DNA of 51,727 nucleotides from assembly GCA_039812685.1 (NCBI GenBank), contig JBDIBB010000013.1:1-51727 (forward strand), in the 5' to 3' direction. The stretch's first letter is position 1, and each line of letters starts with the position of its first letter. A program made the position numbers and the translations under genes. Below are positions 10,132 through 19,286 of the stretch, in pieces. The DNA comes from JBDIBB01 sp039812685 (GTDB lineage Bacteria > Acidobacteriota > Vicinamibacteria > Vicinamibacterales > JAFNAJ01). The notes below the pieces were generated by a model. That model saw only the letters and a program-made list of their open reading frames with translations. It was not told the DNA's origin and did not search any database.

Positions 10132-10208
10132 CGGGGCCCCGGCGGCCGGCCCCCTTCCGGTCTGTCTGGCGGGAGCCGGCGGCCGGGGCGATTGTCCTCC
10201 AGGTCGGC
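10132..10208 (-). promoter_or_regulatory. Shared leader hairpin, copy A
   Basis: Read on the minus strand. A 34-nt block containing GGAGGACAATC ends in the arm CCCGGCCGCCGG (10187-10176). After 26 nt comes CCGGCCGCCGGG (10149-10138), then 6 nt and the ATG at 10131. The arms pair over 11 of 12 positions with one C-C mismatch. Block 1 is 30/34 identical to copy B and block 2 plus the start-codon region 23/25, whereas the 25-nt loop sequence is only about 5/25 identical. Total length is the same in both copies. Either an RNA hairpin or a paired protein-binding site would explain this. Confidence 0.7.
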
Positions 10209-10289
10209 CTTTCCGTGAACGGGCCGACGCCAGATGGACGACGCCGGCGGGCCCAGTGGGGCGCTGGAACGACTCGGCAGGTCGCCGCG

Positions 10290-10922
10290 TCAGCGGCGAG
10301 CGCGCGGGTCGCGCCGGCGCTCGTGCACGACCAGGAGCGCGCCGGTCAGCAGCAGCAGCGCGGTCGCAGGCTCCGGTACCGTCGTCACCGTCGGAGCAGG
10401 CACGTCCAGACTCGTTCGATTCGGGTCGGTCGCGAACGACTCCGGCGCCGCACCGCCGACGAGCGCCAGCGACAGCAACTCCTCGGCGGAACCCAGCGTC
10501 GGCACCTCGAAGCCGTTGGAGTCCAGCAGCGCCATCGTGAAGAAGTCGGGACGCGCCGGATCGCTGCTGCCCGACACCTCGAGCAGGAATGCCAGGGTGG
10601 CTCCCGGGGTGAAGCCCTGGGCGGCGCCGTTGAAGAACATCGTGTCCTGCAACGTCAGCCCGGTGGCGAGCGAGCCGCTGGCGCCACCGACCAGCGTGGG
10701 TGACCCCGTGGGCCCTCCGGCGCCGAACGTGAAGTCGCGCAGCACGACCGTCGTATTGGCCGCGCCGTCGCCGTCGACCAACTGGAAATCCAACGCGAAG
10801 CTGCCCGCGCCGACCAGCGCCGACGTGTCGAGCGTGATGGTGAAGGAGGCGGCCCGGGCCGGCGTGACGCCGCCGGCCAGCAGGCCGCAGAGGGTGATCA
10901 GCAGAACGACTGGTGCTCGCAT
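10290..10922 (-). CDS. PEP-CTERM sorting-domain surface protein
   Basis: 210 aa from the ATG at 10922, with AGAGGAG about 7-8 nt upstream. The N-terminal signal peptide is MRAPVVLLITLCGLLAGG...ARA. A beta-rich extracellular part (FTITLDTSALVGAG, FALDFQLVDGDG) follows. The C-terminus is a PEP-CTERM signal: VPEPAT, a hydrophobic stretch (ALLLLTGALLVV) and a basic tail (ERRRDPRARR). These proteins are processed by an exosortase and linked to envelope or exopolysaccharide (family knowledge). The middle resembles the PEP_NF038129-type paralogue family. The gene starts 14 nt after the stop of the Calx-beta protein gene, so the two probably share an operon. Confidence 0.85.
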   Translation of the reverse strand: MRAPVVLLITLCGLLAGGVTPARAASFTITLDTSALVGAGSFALDFQLVDGDGAANTTVVLRDFTFGAGGPTGSPTLVGGASGSLATGLTLQDTMFFNGAAQGFTPGATLAFLLEVSGSSDPARPDFFTMALLDSNGFEVPTLGSAEELLSLALVGGAAPESFATDPNRTSLDVPAPTVTTVPEPATALLLLTGALLVVHERRRDPRARR

Positions 10923-10936
10923 GGTCTCAGGCTCCT

Positions 10937-13567
10937 CTAGCGCGACGTGCCCCCGAGCACCCGCGTGGTGTAGGTGATGGGGAGGTTCTGGGTGGTGGTG
11001 AACGCCAGGTTCACGATGGTGACCCTCACACCAGGACCCCATGGGATGTCGCTGCGGATCGGGAACACGATGTACGGCGACCCTGCCGGCGTGGCGCACG
11101 AGGTGACCCCGCTGGCGTTGACCATCGTCACGTGGGCCCCCAGTCCGTCCAGGGCCACCGCCACGTGCACCGGCGCCGGGATCGCGGTGTTCGTGGTGTT
11201 GGTGAGCGTGATCGCCTGCTCGAACCGCTGCCGCATCCACACGTAGCGCATGGGGCCCCTCGTCACGGTGAGGATGCCGCTCAGGTCGGTCGCGCAGGAG
11301 GGCGGGGGCGGCACGTCGTCGTTCACGATCGTGCCGGTCGCAAGGCGCAGCGACGCGTCGCCGAGCGTGGCGCCCGTCGCCGAGAGCAGTTCCAGCACGA
11401 AGGTCTCGTCGGGCTCGACGGCGCCGTCCTGGGCGCTCGCCACCCCCACCACCACGTGTCCCACGCCCGGGTTGAAGGTGAGGCTGTAGGTGCCGAACCC
11501 CGTGCCGAGGTCGGCGAAGCCGCCGGAAACCGACGTGCCCCGCACGAGGCCGATGTCGTCGGTCGTGGCCGTGCCGCCCCGGACCGCGAAGGTGACCGTC
11601 GAGGCCACCGCGAGGTTGCCGGTGCGCGTGATCTGGATCTGGTGCAGGCCGCCTTCCGCGAGTCCACCGGCGTTGGTCGACTGGAATGCGACCACCGGCA
11701 GCACGTCGTCGTTCACGATCGTGCCGGTCGCAAGGCGCAGGGACGCGTCGCCGAGCGTGGCGCCCGTCGCCGAGAGCAGTTCCACGACGAAGGTCTCGTC
11801 GGGCTCGACTGCGCTGTCCTGGGCACTCGCCACCGCCAGCAGCACGTAGTCCACGCCCGGGTTGAAGGTGAGGGTGTAGGTGCCGAACCCCGTGCCGAGC
11901 GTGGCGAAGCCGCCGTTGACGTGGTCGGTCCCGCGCACCAGGCCGATGTCGTCGGTCGTGGCCGTGCCGCCCCGGATCGCGAAGGTAACCGTCGTGGCCG
12001 CCGACAGGTCGCCGGTGCGCCTGATGTGGATCTGGTGGAACCCACCTTCCTCAATCGCACCGGCGTTCGTCGACTGGAGTGCGACCACCGTCGTGGGCGG
12101 CGGCGGGGCGACCGCGCGGTAACTGGACAGAAGGGAGTAGAACGTCGGGCCTTCGGCGCCTTCGTCGACGCTCCAGTAGTAGCGACCGGCCTCCACCGGC
12201 ACGTCGACGAGCGCACTGGACCAGACCGGCCCCGGGTAGGTGGGGTAGCCACTGTAGCTGCCGAGCAGGCTGCCGGTCGTCCCCTGGACGAAGGCGAGCT
12301 CGCTGGGGTCGGTGACGCGCTGTCCCGTGGGCGCCCGGTAGAGCCGCACGCCGAGCGGGCGGGTGCTGGCGCCCCGGGTGGCCTGCTCGGAGAACGCGCG
12401 GAACGTCCACAGGCCTGGCCGGTCGAAACTGGCGGTGAACCACATGTTCGGCGGCCCACCGGGCTGGTCGGCCGTCAAGTGGAAGGTGTCGCCGTCGCCG
12501 AACCAGGTGAACCCGTCGGTCCACGGCCGGCCGGTGCCGTCGGGGTTGTCGGCCCCGGTGATGCTATAGGCGTTGAGGATCGAGTCCTGCTCGTTCGGCG
12601 CCTGGTACAGCTCGAGGGTGAAGGGACCGTCGGTCCACACCGGGGTCCCGACGCCGCCGGTATCCGTCGCCTGCACCTGGAACCACACGGTGTGGCCCGG
12701 CTCCATCCGCACGAACGGCAGGCTGGACGGCGGCCAGGTGTTGCCCGGGGCGAAGTCGGTGCCTCGTTGGTCTGGCATCGGCTCGGCGGCGCCGGGTCGT
12801 TGCACCAGGGGGGTGACGAAGAACCCGGGCGACACGCGATAGCCGAGCCGGCCGGCGAGGCCGCCCGCCGGCGACGTGAAGCGGAACCACACCGTGCCGT
12901 TGGGCGGCGGGGTCTCCGAGCCGTCCTCCTTCACGACCGTGCCGTACTCGAACGGCTCGCGTGTCGATCCGACGGTCGTCCCAACCGCCGACACGGTGTC
13001 CCTGGGCACGATCAACCCTGGTAACAGGGGGTGTGGAGCCGCGACGAAGGGGGGGATGGCGAGCCCGGAGAGATCCTCGGCGGCGGCGAAGTGGTCGTTC
13101 GCCGGAGCGGGCCCACCGCCGCCGCTGCTGGCCGTGGCGCGGAGGGTGTAGGCCCCCGACAGCGTGGCCGAGCCGGACGCCGACAGCGTGACGATCTCCT
13201 CGACCGACTGGCCGGGCGCCGGTGGCGCCAGAACCGCGACGGAGAGGATGCAGGTGCTGCCCACATCAACGGTGACCGTGGCCGGCCCGGTTGACGGGAG
13301 CGTGACGTCAGCAACGCAGTACCCTGCGGCTGCGGAGGCGTCGGTCCATTCGAACGAGGAGAGCGGCGGGAGGTCGACGGACAGGGGCGACGACGGGTCG
13401 GTGTTGTAGATGGTGATCACCTGCGCGGCCTGTCCCGTTGCCGGAACCTGGATGGGGCCCGACGACGGGTCGAACCTCGTGGGACCCGCCCCCTGTCCCG
13501 CCGCATCGTGTGCCCAGAACGCGCACAGAATCAGCACTGCCGCCCGAATGCCAGACATGCCCCGCAT
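10937..13567 (-). CDS. Large secreted surface protein with two Calx-beta domains
   Basis: 876 aa. The ATG at 13567 starts a signal peptide (MRGMSGIRAAVLILCAFWAHDAAG); GGAGC lies just upstream, and the open frame further upstream only overlaps the kinase gene. After an Ig-like N-terminal region (FDPSSGPIQVPATGQ) come two beta-sandwich regions beginning NDHFAAAEDLSG. Residues ~496-619 and ~620-752 are two near-identical Calx-beta domains (GGTATTDDIGLVRGT, VEPDETFVVELLSATG, TIVNDDV). The last ~115 residues form a separate beta domain. Calx-beta domains bind Ca2+ and are typical of adhesive surface proteins. The gene precedes the PEP-CTERM protein and follows the kinase and sigma factor genes on the same strand. 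Confidence 0.85.
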   Translation of the reverse strand: MRGMSGIRAAVLILCAFWAHDAAGQGAGPTRFDPSSGPIQVPATGQAAQVITIYNTDPSSPLSVDLPPLSSFEWTDASAAAGYCVADVTLPSTGPATVTVDVGSTCILSVAVLAPPAPGQSVEEIVTLSASGSATLSGAYTLRATASSGGGGPAPANDHFAAAEDLSGLAIPPFVAAPHPLLPGLIVPRDTVSAVGTTVGSTREPFEYGTVVKEDGSETPPPNGTVWFRFTSPAGGLAGRLGYRVSPGFFVTPLVQRPGAAEPMPDQRGTDFAPGNTWPPSSLPFVRMEPGHTVWFQVQATDTGGVGTPVWTDGPFTLELYQAPNEQDSILNAYSITGADNPDGTGRPWTDGFTWFGDGDTFHLTADQPGGPPNMWFTASFDRPGLWTFRAFSEQATRGASTRPLGVRLYRAPTGQRVTDPSELAFVQGTTGSLLGSYSGYPTYPGPVWSSALVDVPVEAGRYYWSVDEGAEGPTFYSLLSSYRAVAPPPPTTVVALQSTNAGAIEEGGFHQIHIRRTGDLSAATTVTFAIRGGTATTDDIGLVRGTDHVNGGFATLGTGFGTYTLTFNPGVDYVLLAVASAQDSAVEPDETFVVELLSATGATLGDASLRLATGTIVNDDVLPVVAFQSTNAGGLAEGGLHQIQITRTGNLAVASTVTFAVRGGTATTDDIGLVRGTSVSGGFADLGTGFGTYSLTFNPGVGHVVVGVASAQDGAVEPDETFVLELLSATGATLGDASLRLATGTIVNDDVPPPPSCATDLSGILTVTRGPMRYVWMRQRFEQAITLTNTTNTAIPAPVHVAVALDGLGAHVTMVNASGVTSCATPAGSPYIVFPIRSDIPWGPGVRVTIVNLAFTTTQNLPITYTTRVLGGTSR
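11311..12090. repeat. Tandem 390-bp duplication encoding two Calx-beta domains
   Basis: Copies at 11311-11700 and 11701-12090 are exactly 390 bp (130 codons) apart and share long identical stretches, for example around GTTCACGATCGTGCCGGTCG and GAGACCTTCGTCGTG-type segments. Identity looks near 90 percent by eye. The duplication keeps frame and doubles a domain, pointing to recent internal duplication or gene conversion. Confidence 0.8.
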
Positions 13568-13685
13568 GAGCTCTGCTCCGTTTCGCCGCGGCAGGCCGGC
13601 CTTGCGCCTCCTGTTCGCCGAGGCGCGTCGGGTTCGGCCGGGAGCCCGCGGTACTGCCGTAAGCGGAAAACGGACGAGGAGTGGC

Positions 13686-16196
13686 TCAGCGCTGCCCGGC
13701 GCGGCGCTCTTCGGACGCGAGGGAGGCGAGGAGGTCGCGCGCGCCGGCCTGTTGAGGGGCCAGCGGCGTGACGGTGGTGCGGGCGGCGGCGAGCAGGGCA
13801 CGCGCTTCCGTGCGAAGCGGAGCCGGGGCGGAGGCGTCGGTTGCGGACGCGGCGAGATCGAGCAGGCTGGAGGCGAGCCCCGCTTGCACCGACGCGCGGT
13901 TGAGCACGGCCAAGGGCAGCGGGCCCTGCGCCGTGACCAGTCGTTCGCGGAGCGTGAGCGCCTGGCGCCAGTGGCTGACGGCGTCGGCCCAGCGCCGCTC
14001 GTCGCGCGCGGCGTTGGCGAGGTAGACGTGCAAGTTGGCCACGCCGTGCATGGCGCGCGTGTTCTTCGGGTCGGCGTCGAGCGCCGCCTGGCGGATCTCC
14101 AGAGCCCGGCGCCACAGCCCGACGGCTTCCGCGGTGTTGCCGCGCCTGCCGGCCGCAAACGCCAGGTCCGACAGCGAGAACGTGAGGTTGTAGCGATGGC
14201 GGGTGTCGGCCGGGTGCCTGGCCACGAGCCGCTCGTCGAGTGCCAGGGCCTCCCGGTAGCGGCGCTCTCCGCCGTCGAGGTCGCCCGAGGCCAGCGCAAG
14301 CGCGCCAAGGCGCTTCAGCGCGAACGCATGGTCGGTCAGCACGCCGTCGCGGTCGTGCACGTCCGCGGGGAGCGCCTCGAACAGCGACAGGGCGCGCTCG
14401 TAGTCGGCCAGTGCCGCCGCGTGATCCGCGAGCCGACTGCGGAACTGCCCGAGGTTGACCAGGCTCGCCGCGATGCCGGCGCGCACCCCCGGGTTGTCGG
14501 CGTTGCGCGCGACGAGGCGTTCGATCAGTGTCCGGTGACGCGCGTCGGCGGCGGCCGCGGCGGCCGCGTCCCCCTGGTCGGCCAGCACCCCGGCGAGGTC
14601 GTCATAGGCGCCCGTCGCGATCTCGATCGCCTGGGTGTCGTCGCCGCCGTGCTCGAGCGCCGTCTCGGCGAACCGCGCGGCCTTCTCGAAGCTTGCGACG
14701 GCGGCCCGCACGTCGCCGAGATTGTCGCTGACGGCGCTGCCCTGCACCTGGCCCAGCCGTCGGTACCCCTCCGCGAGTTCCAGCCGCAGGCCATCGTCGG
14801 CGCCGGCATCCTCGGCGAGGCCGTCCAGGAAGCCCACCGCGCGATCCAGCAGGAGCCGCCGCGGCTCGGTCGCCCCGGGCAGGCCGCGCAGCGACTCGTG
14901 CACCTCGAAGAGCAGCGACCGCGAGAACTGTCGCACCTCGCGGAACCGGCTCTGCGCCCGGTCGCGTTCGAGGGCCGCCACTCGCGCCTGCCACGCCGTG
15001 GCCACCCCTCCGGCCAGCAGGGCCAGCAGCACCGCGCCAGCCGCCAGCACCGCCGTGCGATGGCGGCCGACGAGCTTGCGCGCGTGATAGGCGAGCGTGG
15101 GCGGGACGGCCGACACGGGCCGCCGCTGGCGCCAGGCGGTCAGGTCGCCGGCCAGCGCGAGCACGGTCGGGTAGCGGTCGAGCGGATCCTTTCGCAGGGC
15201 CTTCAGCACGACGCTGTCGAGTTCGCCCCGCAGCACGCGGGCGACCTCCGCCGGCGCCACGCGGCTCGGCGGCGGCGGGTCCACGTCGCAGATCGTCCGC
15301 ATCGCCTCGACCGGCGGCTTGTTCGCCAGCACGTAGGGTGGTCTGCCGCTGAGCAGCACGTAGAGCAGCACGCCGAGCGAGTACACGTCGGTCGCCGTGG
15401 TGACGCGCTCCCCGCGTACCTGCTCCGGGCTCGCGTACTCGGGCGTGAAGCTGACGTGTCCGGTGCGGGTGAGGCCCCCGCTCGTGCCCTCGTCGGACGA
15501 CACGAGCGTGGCGATGCCGAAATCCAGCAGCTTGGGACGCCCCTCGGCGGTGATCAGGATGTTGGCCGGCTTCAGGTCGCGGTGGACGACGAGCTGCTGG
15601 TGCGCGTGGGCGACGGCCTCGCACACGGCAAGCAGCAGATCCACGCGGGCGCGCACGTCCAGCGCCAGCCTCGTGCACCACGCGTCGATGGGCTGACCGT
15701 CCACGAACTCGAGCACGAAGTACGGCACGCCCTCGCCGGTGGTACCGCCGTCGATGAAGCGTGCGATGCCCGGGTGGTCCAGCCCCGCCAGCACGCGGCG
15801 CTCGAACCGGAAGCGATCGGCGAGCGCCGGCGCCGCCCAGGCCGCCGGCAGCACCTTGATCGCCACCCGCTGGCCGAAGTCCTCGCCCTCGCGCTGCGCC
15901 TCGTAGACCACGCCCATGCCGCCGCGCCCGATCTCGCCGACGATGCGGTACGGGCCGACGAGGCGGCCCTCGACCGCCCCGTGCAACTGCCGCTCGACCT
16001 GCTCGACGGCCGGCGCCGTGTCGGCCGGTGCCTCGAGGAACGCCGGGTCCTCGTCGTACGTGCGCAGCAGGGCCAGCACCTCACGGCGGGCGGCTTCGTC
16101 CTCGCAGGCGCCCCGCAGCCACGACTCGCGCTCCTGCGCGGGCAGGCTGGCCGCCTCCTCGAACAGGCGCGTCACGCGGGCCCAGTCGACGGTCAC
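13686..16196 (-). CDS. Membrane Ser/Thr protein kinase (Hanks type) with extracytoplasmic TPR region
   Basis: 836 aa from the GTG at 16196, which overlaps the sigma factor stop codon by 4 nt (GTGA), indicating translational coupling. The kinase domain spans ~80-345: glycine loop GEIGRGGMGVVYEA, Lys114 in VAIKVL, catalytic HRDLKPANI (Asp207), DFG at 225-227 and the activation-segment end YASPEQ. A single membrane helix (~381-402, AVLAAGAVLLALLAGGVAT) follows, then helical TPR-like repeats to the end. This architecture paired with an ECF factor is typical of Acidobacteriota and Planctomycetota. It presumably senses something outside through the TPR region and phosphorylates cytoplasmic targets, possibly the sigma factor (inference). 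Confidence 0.92.
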   Translation of the reverse strand: MTVDWARVTRLFEEAASLPAQERESWLRGACEDEAARREVLALLRTYDEDPAFLEAPADTAPAVEQVERQLHGAVEGRLVGPYRIVGEIGRGGMGVVYEAQREGEDFGQRVAIKVLPAAWAAPALADRFRFERRVLAGLDHPGIARFIDGGTTGEGVPYFVLEFVDGQPIDAWCTRLALDVRARVDLLLAVCEAVAHAHQQLVVHRDLKPANILITAEGRPKLLDFGIATLVSSDEGTSGGLTRTGHVSFTPEYASPEQVRGERVTTATDVYSLGVLLYVLLSGRPPYVLANKPPVEAMRTICDVDPPPPSRVAPAEVARVLRGELDSVVLKALRKDPLDRYPTVLALAGDLTAWRQRRPVSAVPPTLAYHARKLVGRHRTAVLAAGAVLLALLAGGVATAWQARVAALERDRAQSRFREVRQFSRSLLFEVHESLRGLPGATEPRRLLLDRAVGFLDGLAEDAGADDGLRLELAEGYRRLGQVQGSAVSDNLGDVRAAVASFEKAARFAETALEHGGDDTQAIEIATGAYDDLAGVLADQGDAAAAAAADARHRTLIERLVARNADNPGVRAGIAASLVNLGQFRSRLADHAAALADYERALSLFEALPADVHDRDGVLTDHAFALKRLGALALASGDLDGGERRYREALALDERLVARHPADTRHRYNLTFSLSDLAFAAGRRGNTAEAVGLWRRALEIRQAALDADPKNTRAMHGVANLHVYLANAARDERRWADAVSHWRQALTLRERLVTAQGPLPLAVLNRASVQAGLASSLLDLAASATDASAPAPLRTEARALLAAARTTVTPLAPQQAGARDLLASLASEERRAGQR

Positions 16197-16771
16197 GCGG
16201 GGATCTCGCCGTTCATGTGGCGGCGAATCCAGGTCTTGGCGACGACCCAGTCGCGCTTCACGGTGGCGGGGGAGATGCCGAGGACGCCGGCTGTTTCTTC
16301 GATCGACAGCCCGGCGAAGTGGCGTAACTCGACGATGCGGCTCTGCTGGATGTCGAGGCGCTCGAGGGCCTCCAGCGCCGCGTCGAGGTCGAGCAGGTCC
16401 ACGGGCGGCGCCGGCACCTGGACGCTGACGTCGGTCAGCGTGATGGCGAGGGCCCCCGCGCCACGCTTGGCGGCGCGTCTCGCGCGCGCGTGGTCCACGA
16501 GCACCGCCCGGACGACGCGGGCGGCGACCGCGAAGAAGTGCGTGCGGTCGGTCCACTGCTTGCCGGGGCCCTGCTGGGCCAGCCGGAGGTACGCCTCGTT
16601 CACCAGGGCCGTGGGCTGGAGCGTGTGGCCCGGGCGCTCGCGGCTGAGGTGCTGCGCGGCGATGCGGCGCAGTTCCGGGTAGACCAGTTCCACCAGGCGC
16701 GTCAGCGCCTCCGACTGGCCACGGGACCAGTCTCGCAGCAGGCGGGTGAGGTCCGAGGGCTCGGGAGACAT
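16193..16771 (-). CDS. ECF-family RNA polymerase sigma factor
   Basis: About 192 aa. Region 2 is visible in VYPELRRIAAQHLSRER and TALVNEAYLRLAQQ, and region 4 as a helix-turn-helix in LSIEETAGVLGISPATVKRDW. It matches the acidobacterial/planctomycetal ECF group (TIGR02999-like) found next to Ser/Thr kinases. No anti-sigma factor is visible; the coupled kinase is the probable regulator. The ATG at 16771 is preferred; an in-frame GTG at 16777 is possible. A TANNNT hexamer (TAGAAT, 16795-16790) lies just upstream, so the 5' leader would be very short. Confidence 0.9.
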   Translation of the reverse strand: MSPEPSDLTRLLRDWSRGQSEALTRLVELVYPELRRIAAQHLSRERPGHTLQPTALVNEAYLRLAQQGPGKQWTDRTHFFAVAARVVRAVLVDHARARRAAKRGAGALAITLTDVSVQVPAPPVDLLDLDAALEALERLDIQQSRIVELRHFAGLSIEETAGVLGISPATVKRDWVVAKTWIRRHMNGEIPA

Positions 16772-16789
16772 CGGCACCGGCGTCTGCCT

Positions 16790-16795
16790 ATTCTA
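16790..16795 (-). promoter_or_regulatory. Putative -10 of the sigma factor/kinase operon
   Basis: TAGAAT on the minus strand fits the TANNNT core seen before several other genes here. A start about 7 nt downstream would give a leader of only 5-12 nt. No good -35 was found. Confidence 0.35.
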
Positions 16796-16993
16796 TCGGC
16801 GCCTGGTCGGTCGCCCCCGAGCGCCAGCCTCGCACGCGGGGCCCCGGGCCGGGGGCCAGGCGATCACGGGTTCCAGGGCGCGGCGGCCACGTCTCGCGAT
16901 ATGCTGCGCCGGCCGCGCGCCTCCTCCGGCGCGCCTGGCTCACGCCGTGCGGGGCAGAGCAGGGCATCGGCGGCCGTGGCCCGGGACACTCGC

Positions 16994-19213
16994 ATGCACC
17001 TCTACCTCGGCATCTTCCTCGTGGCGCTCTCGGGCCTCATGTTCGAGGTCGGCCTCACGCGCATCTTCTCCGCCACCATCTGGTATCACTTCGCCTTCCT
17101 CGCCATCTCGGTCGCCCTGCTCGGCTGGGGCCTTGGCGGCTTCGCGCTGCACCTCGTGCGGCGGCGCGTGGCGTTCTCCACCGGCCGGGCCGGCGTCTTC
17201 GTCGCCCTGTACGGCCTGTCGATTCCGCTCGCCCTGTGGCTGATCGTCCGCCTGCCGTTCCATCCCGATCGCCTGGCGTTCTACTTCGCCGCCTCGCTGC
17301 TGCCGTTCCTGCTGGCGGGCGTTGCGTTGTCGATGCTGTTTGCCGTGCATCGCGAGGAGGCGGACCGGCTGTACTTCGCCGACCTGCTGGGGGCCTCGCT
17401 CGGTGCGCTGGCCGTGACCTTCCTGCTCTCGTGGCTCGGTGGCGAGAACGCGGTGCTCGCGACGGCGCTCGCGCCGCTGGCCGCCGCCGCGCTGATCGAG
17501 CCGCGGTTGCGCGGCGTCTCGGTCGTCGCGGTGGTGCTGGTGCTGGCGGCGATTGGCGTCAACGAGCGCTCGGGGCTGTTCAAGATCCACAGCGCCCCGA
17601 CCAAGGGCCTGTACCGGCACGTCGCGGCGAACCCGGGCACGTCCATCGCGCTCACCGGCTGGAACGCCTACTCGCGCATCGACGCGGTCACGGGCTTCGG
17701 CTCGCCCTACCTCGCGCGTCTCTACATCGACTCCGACGCGTGGACCAACGTGCTCGAGTGGGACGGCGAGGCGGCCAGCATCGCGCCCATGCGCGCCTGG
17801 TACCGGGCGCGGCCCTTCGAGGTGGCACCAGCCGGCGCCAGGACGCTCGTCATCGGCCCCGGCGGAGGGTCCGACGTGCTCGTCGCGCTCGCGGCCGGCG
17901 CCCGGCGGGTGACGGCCGTCGAGATGAACCCGCTGATGCTGCGCTTCGTACGCCACTTCGGCGCGCGCGCCGGCAACCTCTACGACCATCCGCAGGTGGA
18001 GCCCATCCTCTCGGAGGGCCGCACGTTCATCCGCCGCACGGACCGCCTCTTCGACGTGGTGCTGATGGGGTTCGTCGACTCGTGGGCCGCGGTGGCCTCC
18101 GGCGGGCTCTCGCTCTCGGAGAACCATCTCTACACGGTGGAAGCGTTCAAGGCCTATCTCGACCACCTCACGCCCGATGGCCAGCTCGTGATCCTGCGCT
18201 GGGACGTGGACGCGCCGCGGCTGGTGTCGAATGCCGTCGCGCTGCTCGGCGCCGGCGAGGCGGGCCGCCGCGTGGCCGTGCTGCTCGAGACGCGCGAGGC
18301 CAGCCTCGAGGATCCGCCGCAGATGATCTTCATGCTGAAGAAGCGGCCCTGGACCGACGAGGAGACCGCGCGCATGGCGGTATGGCCTGGTGTCAGGCCG
18401 GTGATCGTGCCCGGCCGCCACGTGGAGGAGCCCTACGCCTCGCTGTTCTCGGGACGCACGTCCTACGCCCGCTATGTCGCCGACGCGCCCACGCAGGTGG
18501 ACGCGGTCTTCGACGACCGCCCGTACTTCTTCGCCCGCATCAAGCCCTGGGGGCTGCCGCCCGCGATGCAGCGGGCGTTCCTGTGGATCCTCGGTCCGGT
18601 GACGGCGCTGTGCGTGCTCCTGCTGGCCATCGGCAAGCCCGGGGGCGAGCCGATGGGGCCCTACGCCGCCTCGGTGGCCTACTTCGCCAGCCTCGGCGTC
18701 GGGTTCATCGCCGTGGAGCTCGCGCTGCTGCAGCACCTTACGCTGCTGCTGGGCCATCCGATCTTCACGCTGTCGATCCTGCTGTTCACGCTGCTGGCCG
18801 CCGGGGGCCTGGGCAGCCGGGCCAGCGGCCGCTTCGCGCTGCGGCCCGTGTGCCTGGCCGTGGCGGGGCTCGCCATGGCCGGCGCACTGGCGCTGCCGCG
18901 CGTGGTGCCCGCGCTGCTGCCGCTGCCGCTGGCGGCGCGCATCGCCATCGCCATGGCGATCGTGGCGCCGCTGGGTTTCCTCATGGGGATGCCGTTTCCG
19001 CGCGGACTGCAGTCCACCGGGCGCGGCGCGTTTCCGGCGCCGCCGTTCTACTGGGGCCTCAACGGCATCTTCAGCGTGGTGGGCTCGCTGGCGACCATGG
19101 TGATAGCGGTCGTCAGCGGCTTCACGTGGGCGATGATCGGGGGGGCGATCTGCTATCTCGTGGCGGCCGGCGCGTCGCGCGTGTTCGCAGGGCCTCGCCT
19201 TCAGGTGGATTGA
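16994..19213 (+). CDS. Polytopic membrane protein with spermidine-synthase-like methyltransferase fold domain
   Basis: 739 aa from the ATG at 16994; an in-frame GTG at 16976 is the alternative. Residues 1-190 hold about six membrane helices (MHLYLGIFLVALSGLMFEV, FLAISVALLGWGLGGFAL). Residues ~200-500 form a Rossmann-like domain with the glycine motif VIGPGGGSDVLVAL and acidic VEMNPLM, as in polyamine synthases. Further helices fill ~525-739. Such membrane-bound synthase-like proteins are frequent in environmental bacteria, and their substrates are mostly unknown. No speD or other polyamine gene is nearby, so polyamine synthesis itself is unproven. Confidence 0.85.
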   Translation: MHLYLGIFLVALSGLMFEVGLTRIFSATIWYHFAFLAISVALLGWGLGGFALHLVRRRVAFSTGRAGVFVALYGLSIPLALWLIVRLPFHPDRLAFYFAASLLPFLLAGVALSMLFAVHREEADRLYFADLLGASLGALAVTFLLSWLGGENAVLATALAPLAAAALIEPRLRGVSVVAVVLVLAAIGVNERSGLFKIHSAPTKGLYRHVAANPGTSIALTGWNAYSRIDAVTGFGSPYLARLYIDSDAWTNVLEWDGEAASIAPMRAWYRARPFEVAPAGARTLVIGPGGGSDVLVALAAGARRVTAVEMNPLMLRFVRHFGARAGNLYDHPQVEPILSEGRTFIRRTDRLFDVVLMGFVDSWAAVASGGLSLSENHLYTVEAFKAYLDHLTPDGQLVILRWDVDAPRLVSNAVALLGAGEAGRRVAVLLETREASLEDPPQMIFMLKKRPWTDEETARMAVWPGVRPVIVPGRHVEEPYASLFSGRTSYARYVADAPTQVDAVFDDRPYFFARIKPWGLPPAMQRAFLWILGPVTALCVLLLAIGKPGGEPMGPYAASVAYFASLGVGFIAVELALLQHLTLLLGHPIFTLSILLFTLLAAGGLGSRASGRFALRPVCLAVAGLAMAGALALPRVVPALLPLPLAARIAIAMAIVAPLGFLMGMPFPRGLQSTGRGAFPAPPFYWGLNGIFSVVGSLATMVIAVVSGFTWAMIGGAICYLVAAGASRVFAGPRLQVD

Positions 19214-19233
19214 GCGGCGGCGACGGCGACGCA

Positions 19234-19256
19234 GGGGCGACGGTGACGTGCGCCCC
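19234..19256. terminator. Hairpin between convergent genes
   Basis: GGGGCG (19234-19239) pairs with CGCCCC (19251-19256) across an 11-nt loop in the 73-nt gap between convergent genes. It is short and lacks a T-tract. Confidence 0.38.
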
Positions 19257-19286
19257 CGCCGACCCCGACAGCCATCCGGCCGGAGC

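Noticed and set aside
7330..10218. A 962-codon open frame on the plus strand
   Set aside because: It is antisense to the DUF5107/TPR gene. Composition is Arg/Gly/His/Val-rich with no domain, signal peptide or ribosome binding site, as expected for shadows in very high-GC DNA.
13410..16682. A 1090-codon open frame on the plus strand
   Set aside because: Antisense to the kinase and sigma factor genes, which carry complete catalytic motifs. The antisense product has no recognisable motif.
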